7,750 nucleotides of DNA from Euryarchaeota archaeon UBA60 (GTDB taxonomy: Archaea > Thermoplasmatota > Poseidoniia > Poseidoniales > Poseidoniaceae), in contig DARQ01000114.1 of NCBI GenBank assembly GCA_002503395.1, positions 1,092 through 8,841 on the forward strand, read 5' to 3'. The translations under genes were made by a program, and so were the position numbers. The notes beneath the pieces were generated by a model, which saw only the letters and a program-made list of their open reading frames with translations, was not told the DNA's origin and did no database searches. This document shows positions 1 to 5,257 of the stretch, in pieces (within the stretch, counting starts at the first letter, position 1; each line of letters starts with the position of its first letter).

Positions 1-891
1 GGCCAGGTGCAGGATCTACTGTCGGAAATAAATGAGCGCAGTGCCGTGGGAGAGCGAGTTCTGGTGACCGTCCTGACCATAAAATTCGCCGAAGAGGTCG
101 CCGCCTACCTCAACAAGATGGGCGTCAAAGCGCATCATCTGCATAGTGAGATTGACACCCTTGAGCGTACTGAGATAATCAAAGCCTTGCGGCTGGGAAT
201 CATCGACGTCATCGTCGGAATAAATCTACTGCGTGAGGGATTGGATATCCCCGAGGTCAGTCTGGTCACGATTTTTGATGCCGACCGCGAGGGTTTTCTG
301 CGCAATGAGCGTAGTCTACTGCAGACGATTGGGCGGGCGTCGCGCAATTCTGCGGGAAAAGTCATCCTCTATTCCGATGGCATGAGCAATGCCATGAATG
401 CGGCAATTCAACAGACCTTGGAGCGCCGTGAGCGGCAGAATGAGTTCAATCAGAAGCATGGAATCATCCCGACGACCATCCAGAAGGCATTACCGGTGAT
501 GGGAGTCGAAGCCAGCGAATTACTCGCTGGAACTTCGGGCAAAGGCGCCGGTGGTGGCCGCCGCCTCGTCAGTAATCGTGGCGGCGCTGGTGGCCGCAGT
601 GGAGATTACTGGGTACAGCGCCTTGGCACGGGAGCTGGGCGTTGGGGAAGTGACGATGTCGTCTCGACACTATCACAACCTCTCGACTTTGATTATCCAA
701 TTGCAGAAGCAGAAAACCCAATTGGGGAAAATGGTAGCAAATCCCCCCAACTCAGCTTAGACCCCGATCAGAGAGTCATCCTGCTCAAGGATTTGCAGAA
801 AGCAATGAAACAGGCGGCACAAGCGCTCGATTTCGAGCGTGCAGCGGCCTTGCGTGACCGAATCTTCGAACTCGAGCAGAACTTGGATTAG
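1..891 (+). CDS. uvrB: UvrABC system protein B, C-terminal part (5' partial)
   Basis: UvrB is the damage-verifying helicase-like subunit of nucleotide excision repair: UvrA loads it on DNA and it then recruits UvrC. The reading frame is open from the first base, so the N-terminal half lies upstream. Of 296 visible residues, about 73-82 hold helicase motif V (GINLLREGLD) and about 108-116 hold motif VI (QTIGRASRN), both nearly identical to bacterial UvrB. The RERQNEFNQKHGI stretch that closes the helicase domain follows. Residues about 259-294 form the UVR domain (LDFERAAALRDRIFELE), which contacts UvrC. Between them lies about 105 residues of linker, against roughly 50 in E. coli UvrB as I recall it, rich in Gly and Arg at about 177-216. 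The frame stays intact to TAG at 889-891. Archaeal UvrB is generally regarded as acquired from bacteria. No uvrA or uvrC is in the window. Confidence 0.97.
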   Translation, partial: GQVQDLLSEINERSAVGERVLVTVLTIKFAEEVAAYLNKMGVKAHHLHSEIDTLERTEIIKALRLGIIDVIVGINLLREGLDIPEVSLVTIFDADREGFLRNERSLLQTIGRASRNSAGKVILYSDGMSNAMNAAIQQTLERRERQNEFNQKHGIIPTTIQKALPVMGVEASELLAGTSGKGAGGGRRLVSNRGGAGGRSGDYWVQRLGTGAGRWGSDDVVSTLSQPLDFDYPIAEAENPIGENGSKSPQLSLDPDQRVILLKDLQKAMKQAAQALDFERAAALRDRIFELEQNLD

Positions 892-1044
892 TATCTCGTC
901 GGATTTTGACTATCAGGTCGACCCAGCGTCCTGGCTCCCGGCTTGTCGACCACGGCCTTTCCGACAGACTCTGGTGGCTGAGACCGGCTTTTTGTGCCGA
1001 GGCAGGTTTCATGTGCAGGTCATGCTTCGCCATCCTCGTCAACT
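892..1044. other. Spacer between uvrB and deoxyhypusine synthase
   Basis: This 153-base spacer has no convincing TATA box, terminator or Shine-Dalgarno site. It contains two copies of GTCGACC (917-923 and 945-951) spaced 28 bases apart, the first part of the palindrome GGTCGACC at 916-923. Their function, if any, is unknown. Confidence 0.4.
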
Positions 1045-2058
1045 ATGGCAATCGACCCCGACTCATTCGACCAGCCGGTCGAGGATTACGATTTCAGTGC
1101 CTTGGCTGACCAGGAAAATGCGGTCGGAAAACTCATCGACCAGATGGCTACAGCAGGTGGATTCACGGCGACAAAACTGGCTGAGGCGCGCGATTTGTTG
1201 TTCTCAATGAAACAGCAGATCGATGCCGTCGATGGTGACCCACAACAGGTCGCCAACTGGCTCTCATTCCCCGCTAGTCTCTGTGCGACCGGAACCCGAG
1301 GATTCTTCGTCCAGGCGCTTGAGCATAAGATGTTCAACGTCGTTTCCACCACATGTGGGACTCTCGACCACGATATTGCCCGGGCTTATGAGAACTACTA
1401 CCATGGCTCATTCGAACTCGACGATGTCGAACTCGGACAGCATGGATTGATGCGACTCGGTAATGTCATTGTACCCAATTCATCCTATGGTGAGATTATC
1501 GAGGCGATGGTGATGCCGGTTCTCGAGCAGATTCGCAGTGATCGTATTGAGGCGACCGGCAAGTCCGGTGCCGACCTCTGGCTCGGCTTTGGTAGCGCTC
1601 ATCTGGTGTGGGAGTTGGGAGAGAGAATCGGCACTCCGGACACGATTATCTACTGGGCCGCCAAGCATCGAATTCCAGTGGTGATTCCCGGTATCACCGA
1701 TGGCAGTATCGGTGCTCAGTTGTTCATGTTCCGACAGAAATATCGTGACTTCCACCTCGACACTCTGGCCGATGAGCAAATCCTGTCCGACCTTACTTGG
1801 ACGACCGATACCGCAAACGCACTGATGATTGGTGGCGGTATTTCAAAGCACCATGTGATATGGTGGAATCAGTATCGCGGGGGTCTCGATTCCGCCGTCT
1901 ATATCACCACCGCACCCGAGCACGACGGTAGCCTTTCAGGGGCACGATTACGCGAGGCAATCTCGTGGGGTAAGATGCGACCTGAAGCCCCCAATATCTG
2001 TGTCGAAGGTGATGCCAGTGTTCTGTTGCCGATTCTCGGAGCAGATTTATTCGCCTGA
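1045..2058 (+). CDS. dys: Deoxyhypusine synthase
   Basis: Deoxyhypusine synthase transfers the aminobutyl group of spermidine to one lysine of archaeal initiation factor aIF5A, using NAD as cofactor; it acts in the cytoplasm, normally as a tetramer. The 337-residue protein has the family landmarks in order: a glycine-containing early segment (ATGTRGFFVQALEHKMFNVV), TTCGTLDHDIAR, the IPGITDGSIG loop, and the active-site block GGGISKHH with catalytic lysine at residue 268, followed by AVYITTAPEHDGSLSGAR and SWGKM. These match the human enzyme around its Lys329, so it is probably catalytically competent. I chose ATG at 1045 because the protein then starts just before the conserved helix; an in-frame GTG at 994 would add 17 unconserved-looking residues. 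No Shine-Dalgarno site precedes ATG 1045, so initiation may be leaderless. The aIF5A gene is not in the window. The next gene converges 6 bases beyond the stop. Confidence 0.95.
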   Translation: MAIDPDSFDQPVEDYDFSALADQENAVGKLIDQMATAGGFTATKLAEARDLLFSMKQQIDAVDGDPQQVANWLSFPASLCATGTRGFFVQALEHKMFNVVSTTCGTLDHDIARAYENYYHGSFELDDVELGQHGLMRLGNVIVPNSSYGEIIEAMVMPVLEQIRSDRIEATGKSGADLWLGFGSAHLVWELGERIGTPDTIIYWAAKHRIPVVIPGITDGSIGAQLFMFRQKYRDFHLDTLADEQILSDLTWTTDTANALMIGGGISKHHVIWWNQYRGGLDSAVYITTAPEHDGSLSGARLREAISWGKMRPEAPNICVEGDASVLLPILGADLFA

Positions 2059-2064
2059 CCCACA

Positions 2065-2535
2065 TCACTCGTCATCGAAGACTTCGACCTCAATCCAGCG
2101 CTTGACGAATTCTGTGAACTTGGAATTGAATCTGGTAGCTCTTACCGTATGGTTGTCGACCCAGTGGTAATTTCCGCCACGGGGTTTGTTGTAAAGTACT
2201 CCGTGATACTTGAAACCGTGCTCTTCTAACCACATCTCGGTGACCTCAGCATGTTGGCTCAGACGACTGGTGAAGAAAGTGATGATATGACCTTCTTCGT
2301 ACCATTGATTGATGATTTCGACCACGTCGGGAAAGACCTGAGCGGTCACCATCCTTTCGGACTCCTCATTGGGAATGTCCTCACACACTGTACCGTCGAT
2401 GTCGATGAGGAAATTCTTGCATCCCTTTGGAAGAGTTGGGCTTACTGCCAGTCCCCTCTCATCGGTAGTCTCTACCAAATCTACCATGGCCGTGCCGCCC
2501 CCGCGCCCACTTATTGAACCCGTCGCTTCCTGCAT
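2065..2535 (-). CDS. Small HAD-superfamily phosphatase-like protein
   Basis: This is a compact 156-residue protein of the haloacid dehalogenase superfamily, which uses an aspartyl-phosphate intermediate with Mg2+. Motif I is D45-I-D47-G-T, with nucleophile and general acid present. Motif II is T89 in FFTSR. Motif III is K117 in NKPRGGNYHW. Motif IV is D127 followed by N128, where a second acidic residue is common. There is no room for a large cap domain, so the substrate may be a sizeable phosphorylated molecule. From memory, similar short proteins (IDGT, PNEE, FFTSR, KPRGGNYHW, RATRF) occur in Bacteroidetes and are sometimes misnamed phosphoheptose isomerase; the HAD motifs make phosphatase the better guess. 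The start is uncertain: ATG 2535 is used, but ATG 2487 (residue 17) would remove a Gly-rich tail and still leave 28 residues before motif I. Neither has a clear Shine-Dalgarno site. It lies 9 bases after the SDR-like gene, probably in one transcript. Confidence 0.8.
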   Translation of the reverse strand: MQEATGSISGRGGGTAMVDLVETTDERGLAVSPTLPKGCKNFLIDIDGTVCEDIPNEESERMVTAQVFPDVVEIINQWYEEGHIITFFTSRLSQHAEVTEMWLEEHGFKYHGVLYNKPRGGNYHWVDNHTVRATRFNSKFTEFVKRWIEVEVFDDE

Positions 2536-2544
2536 GAGGGTAAT

Positions 2545-3396
2545 TCAGTCAACGTCAACCTCGAGGTGGTTGGCGATGACTTCCATAAGGCCGACCCGCA
2601 GAGGCGTCATGGTCCGCCAACCTTCGGGTTGTAATTTGAGCAGAGCCGAGTGTAGCGGCGCCAGATCCGGGCGATTTGGCGAAGGCCCACCCCCTTCGCT
2701 GATTGCAGAACCGGCGGATGTAACTGCGGACTTAGAGGCGGTCGTTTCGGAGTCAGTGCCGGAGGTACCGAGGGACGAGTCAGCGGCTAAATCACTCGCC
2801 GTAAAGGATTGCGTCGATGCACTTAAACTCCTTTGCAGTAGTAATTTCAATTGCTCTATTGTTGCGCTTGCCGACCACGCTTTGCGGCCACACATGGGGA
2901 TGATTCCATCAGGTAATTCTTTGGAACGTAGCAAGTCGAAGATTCCGGAAGCCGCATCGCGGTGCGAGAGCCAATGTCGAGGTTGAGAAGCCAATGTCGG
3001 CTCACCACCCTGGAGTAAGATTTCGATACAATCGTGAATTTCGCTGCTGGCCCACATCTCTTTTCTCTGCGGTAGAAGTAAATCATAAATTATCACATGA
3101 GTTCCCGATTGGCGAAATGTGTCGATCCCATTTGGCGATACCGTGATATCGAAATCCTCACTGAAGTCTTCATCTGTGGTGAATTCGATTTTTCGACAAT
3201 CCTCATCTCCGACTGCAATCGCAATCGAGCAACCATGAAGTGAGGTTGTCGGAGCGATTTTCTCATGTAATCGATGAAACTCTTTTTCCTCGACAAATAT
3301 GGTTTTGGTGCTGGTCAATAATCTTTCGACGAGTGCCGAACCCAGTGGCGTGGTCGCACCATGAATTACGACATCAAGGCCTATCGACGTATCCAT
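2545..3396 (-). CDS. SDR-like NAD(P)-binding (epimerase-type) protein, degenerate, with Ser/Thr-rich linker
   Basis: The 283-residue protein begins with a Rossmann-type strand-loop-helix, VVIHGATTPLGSALVERLL at residues 9-27, whose GATTPLG resembles the GATGxxG dinucleotide-binding loop of extended short-chain dehydrogenases. Residues 139-156 (PRHWLSHRDAASGIFDLL) resemble the late SDR segment with a V/H-D-x-A core. Residues 258-276 (EGWRTMTPLRVGLMEVIAN) resemble the usual C-terminal GW.P.t.l..Gl helix of sugar-nucleotide epimerases. I cannot find the catalytic YxxxK, and the middle glycine of the loop is Thr, so it may bind nucleotide without classical catalysis. Residues about 190-242 are a low-complexity Ser/Thr/Ala/Gly linker. 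It is the first gene of a minus-strand pair with the HAD protein 9 bases downstream, which suggests a shared sugar-phosphate role; that is inference. No Shine-Dalgarno site precedes ATG 3396. Confidence 0.6.
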   Translation of the reverse strand: MDTSIGLDVVIHGATTPLGSALVERLLTSTKTIFVEEKEFHRLHEKIAPTTSLHGCSIAIAVGDEDCRKIEFTTDEDFSEDFDITVSPNGIDTFRQSGTHVIIYDLLLPQRKEMWASSEIHDCIEILLQGGEPTLASQPRHWLSHRDAASGIFDLLRSKELPDGIIPMCGRKAWSASATIEQLKLLLQRSLSASTQSFTASDLAADSSLGTSGTDSETTASKSAVTSAGSAISEGGGPSPNRPDLAPLHSALLKLQPEGWRTMTPLRVGLMEVIANHLEVDVD

Positions 3397-3590
3397 CGGG
3401 GTATCTCAAGTTCAGAGATGACATGAACTCGCCGGTGATATCACTTCACTTTCTCTGCCGCTAGCAGGCGGCCTGCCGGCGGGGAATAGGTCGGCGAGGG
3501 GATAATCATCGGCACAAAATTTATTGGGGTAATGAAATGCTGAGGGGGGGGTGAAACGTCGGCGCTGAACGGCGCAGATGTGGGGATTAT

Positions 3591-3932
3591 TTTCTAATTG
3601 GAAAAACTTATTTTCAATTGAAAAAAATGAAACTAATAGGCGTATAATTACTGCACGAGAGCATTGCCATGGAACCGGTGACTACTCACATATGAAAAAA
3701 CTGTATTATCTATTCAAAAAACTATGTAATCAGGCTATTTCCAATTAGATGTTTGATAATCCTATGGCGCTGAAATTCTTCTCAGAGGTATTGGTATATC
3801 ACAATTAGAATTTATTGAATGACTACCGCCCTTACCTAATTAGAAATAGATTATACGTCGAGAATTTGAATCCAGCAGTTTTATATTATTTTCAATTGGT
3901 AATTCCGCAGACTTCGTATAATTCCAATTAAA
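3591..3932. repeat. Dispersed array of AATT-centred near-palindromes (consensus about TTTCYAATTRGAAA)
   Basis: Seven sites share a CAATTG/TAATTG-type core flanked by TTC on the left, GAA on the right, or both. They centre between bases 3597/3598, 3617/3618, 3744/3745, 3804/3805, 3839/3840, 3895/3896 and 3927/3928. The second, TTTTCAATTGAAAA at 3611-3624, is a perfect 14-base palindrome; the first, TTTCTAATTGGAAA at 3591-3604, has one mismatched pair. The first two centres are 20 bases apart, about two helical turns. The last three are degenerate on one side. Such dyads suit a homodimeric DNA-binding protein, as operators or as an initiator-protein array. Chance is a real alternative in AT-rich DNA, though the six-base core occurs several times more often than composition predicts. 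Confidence 0.5.
3692..3748 (+). other. Possible 18-residue micro-ORF
   Basis: An ATG at 3692 opens an 18-codon frame (MKKLYYLFKKLCNQAISN) ending in TAG at 3746-3748. GGTGA at 3678-3682 lies 9 bases upstream, a fair archaeal Shine-Dalgarno site. The peptide is basic and aromatic. The frame also contains a direct repeat of AAAAAACT at 3695-3702 and 3716-3723 and runs into the third AATT dyad. It is too short to separate from chance in AT-rich DNA, and no known family is recognised. Confidence 0.15.
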
Positions 3933-3959
3933 CATACAAGACTTCTTTTTGGGTCACAA

Positions 3960-3967
3960 TATATATA
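3960..3967 (+). promoter_or_regulatory. TATA box, candidate promoter of the PRC-barrel gene
   Basis: TATATATA at 3960-3967, followed by CCG, is the clearest archaeal TATA element in the spacer. It predicts a transcription start near 3990 and a leader of about 40 bases before ATG 4031. The TATACCG string and its distance to the start codon resemble the element upstream of the L7Ae gene. Confidence 0.5.
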
Positions 3968-4030
3968 CCGGCAAGTGTACAGCCAGTTCAAGCCGGAGAC
4001 GGCGGAATATAGAAAACAGGATGGGAACCT

Positions 4031-4621
4031 ATGAAAGATGATTATAACATACAAGACCTCCTTCAAAGGGAGGTATACGTCAAGCAAACCAAAGTTGGCG
4101 TAATCGTCGGTGAGCGCCATCACCCGAATGAAACTCGGGTGCAGTCAATGCGACTACAGGTGCTTCCGGAGATTGCGGAAGAATATATGCGGAAGCCAGC
4201 GCCTTTGGCACCTCTTGCAAAAGAGTTGGTACACAGTATCCGTGAAGATGGAACGGTCAGACTAAGTAAGTCGATGCGAGAACTACAGCGCCGCTGGCGC
4301 AACACTGTTCGCATCGATGAGAAGTTGTACGCTCCGGACGAGATGCTCGACCGGGCGGTGGTCGACAACCAGGGATTGGAAATTGGTACGATTACAGAAC
4401 TTGTGAAAGTAAAGCGAACCTACCGAGGTGTTCAGGTACACGTACGCTCGGGGATTCAGCGCAAGTTCGGTGTTGAGCCAGAACTCAAAATACCGATTAC
4501 GGCATTCAGCCGAACTCGAGAAACCTTGGATGAAGTAATTCTGTCAAGGAACTTCGACCGAGTTTTGACTTTGCCCAGTTACATCACCATCAACGATCCG
4601 AACTACGGACTTGATGAGTGA
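4031..4621 (+). CDS. PRC-barrel-like domain protein, function unknown
   Basis: This soluble 196-residue protein has no signal peptide or membrane segment. Residues about 104-182 look like a PRC-barrel: D107-RAVVDNQGLEIGTITEL, then a beta-rich stretch and IPITAFSRTRETLDEVIL, matching the family pattern of V.d..G..iG.v..l and a late ipi..v...gd.v.L. Residues about 10-48 (REVYVKQTKVGVIVGE, then RLQVLP) may be a second, poorer copy. Between them is a basic segment with SMRELQRRWRN at 81-91. PRC-barrels occur in RimM, photosynthetic reaction centre H subunit and many uncharacterised archaeal proteins, often mediating protein or RNA contacts; I cannot assign a specific role. The gene stands alone between two long spacers. 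Only a weak GGGA precedes ATG 4031. A small hairpin (CCTCC 4057-4061 with GGAGG 4069-4073) lies just inside the coding region. Confidence 0.65.
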   Translation: MKDDYNIQDLLQREVYVKQTKVGVIVGERHHPNETRVQSMRLQVLPEIAEEYMRKPAPLAPLAKELVHSIREDGTVRLSKSMRELQRRWRNTVRIDEKLYAPDEMLDRAVVDNQGLEIGTITELVKVKRTYRGVQVHVRSGIQRKFGVEPELKIPITAFSRTRETLDEVILSRNFDRVLTLPSYITINDPNYGLDE

Positions 4622-5015
4622 CGGCGACAGGACAAATAGAAGCAATTGTATCACGCCCGAGTGGATAGCGAGTGCGAAAGTCGAGGCCGGATTCACTAGA
4701 AAACGGTGTTTTGGACTTTTAGCATGAGCGATTCCGGCTCAGCCAGTATGGCGACCGGAAACCAGTTAGTCCACTTGAGAGAATCGAGCCTCTTCGCTTT
4801 GCCCTCGCTTCACGCCTAGCGGCGGCAATCCATACTGCCCCGGGTCGCTAGTGTTGCTTGATAGTAAACTCGCGACCCTCTCGGTGACATATGTGATGGA
4901 GGGTAATTCCCGGTTGCCTCGGAGCAAAGGTCGAATATTGTAGTAATGCGTAGTGGCCTTCGCTTTGATAGTACCGTTATGGTTATGACGCCAACACAAC
5001 TCGCCGGTCTGCCCT
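4622..5015. other. Intergenic region with no recognised gene (394 bases)
   Basis: No ORF with plausible composition, start and ribosome-binding site is visible. The left end may hold a terminator for the PRC-barrel gene. An inverted repeat GGGTCGC (4842-4848) / GCGACCC (4872-4878) with a 23-base loop lies in the middle. The right end must contain the tRNA-Ile promoter, but no unambiguous TATA box is seen; AATATTGT near 4934-4941 is the nearest AT-rich candidate and is farther upstream than expected. I compared it by eye with RNase P, SRP and box C/D RNAs and saw no match. Confidence 0.5.
4700..4720 (+). terminator. Possible terminator of the PRC-barrel gene
   Basis: A short inverted repeat AAAAC-GGT-GTTTT at 4700-4712 is followed four bases later by TTTT at 4717-4720, about 80-100 bases after the PRC-barrel stop. 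Archaeal termination relies mainly on oligo-T tracts, so the T runs matter more than the weak stem. Evidence is thin. Confidence 0.25.
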
Positions 5016-5090
5016 GGGCGGGTAGCTTAGGTTGGTTGGAGCACCCGGCTGATAACCGGGAGGTCGCAAGTTCAAATCTTGCCTCGCCCA
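5016..5090 (+). tRNA. tRNA-Ile, anticodon GAT
   Basis: The 75-base gene folds into a full cloverleaf without an intron. The acceptor stem is GGGCGGG (5016-5022) with CTCGCCC (5083-5089), including one G-T pair. The D stem is GCTT (5025-5028) with GAGC (5039-5042), around a loop containing GG. The anticodon stem is CCCGG (5044-5048) with CCGGG (5056-5060), and the loop CTGATAA puts GAT at 5051-5053. The variable region is AGGTC. The T stem is GCAAG (5066-5070) with CTTGC (5078-5082), with loop TTCAAAT. Discriminator base 73 is A at 5090. CCA is not encoded, so tRNA nucleotidyltransferase must add it. GAT reads isoleucine codons ATC and ATT. Confidence 0.97.
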
Positions 5091-5247
5091 CTCCCTTACC
5101 TTCTCCAGGTCTGCCCATCGAGTCAGCGCGGTGTTCGGCTGGAGGTGCGCTTGGGTTGGATTGAGGTTTGGTTGGTGGTATTTGCGGTGGTTTCGTCATT
5201 TCGTAGCGGCGGGAAAGTCCTTCAAGAGGTTACTACCCCGACGGCTC

Positions 5248-5253
5248 GGGGAG
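5248..5253 (+). promoter_or_regulatory. Shine-Dalgarno site deciding the GTG start of prs
   Basis: GGGGAG at 5248-5253 ends 4 bases before GTG 5258. It supports the GTG over the overlapping ATG at 5256, which is in another frame and meets a stop after three codons. Confidence 0.6.
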
Positions 5254-5257
5254 AGAT

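Larger units (their letters stand above)
3397..4030. other. AT-rich divergent intergenic region (634 bases)
   Basis: This spacer separates the minus-strand SDR-like gene from the plus-strand PRC-barrel gene, so it must hold promoters for both. Its left part (to about 3580) is GC-rich, with an inverted repeat GCAGGC-G-GCCTGC at 3463-3475 and an eight-G run at 3544-3551. From 3601 to 3960 the GC content falls to about 32% by hand count, far below the neighbouring genes. The AT-rich part holds seven AATT-centred dyads and one TATA box, listed separately. No ORF of convincing length or composition occurs on either strand. The only start codon with a Shine-Dalgarno-like sequence is an 18-codon frame at 3692-3748. 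Confidence 0.8.

Noticed and set aside
551..760. ORF in another frame inside the uvrB linker, suggesting a frameshift
   Set aside because: The uvrB frame stays open from the helicase domain into a perfect UVR domain, so no frameshift is needed; the other frame is low-complexity by-product.
994..1044. GTG at 994 as the start of deoxyhypusine synthase
   Set aside because: The extra 17 residues look non-homologous and there is no ribosome-binding site; ATG 1045 starts just before the conserved helix.
3591..3932. CRISPR array or transposon ends as an explanation of the AATT repeats
   Set aside because: The units are short, irregularly spaced palindromes with no spacer-repeat periodicity, and no cas or transposase gene is present.
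3881..4123. Minus-strand ORF of 80 codons across the PRC-barrel promoter
   Set aside because: It overlaps the TATA box and the first 31 codons of the PRC-barrel gene, and its composition reflects AT-rich DNA with no recognisable domain.
4612..4660. Box C-like TGATGA near the end of the PRC-barrel gene, suggesting a C/D guide RNA
   Set aside because: It lies in coding sequence and no matching D box or C'/D' pair follows at suitable spacing.
4816..5199. Minus-strand ORF of 127 codons containing GEARFELATSRLSAGCSNQ
   Set aside because: It runs antisense through the whole tRNA-Ile gene. This ARFELATSRLSAGCSNQ string is a common false translation of tRNA sequence, not a protein.
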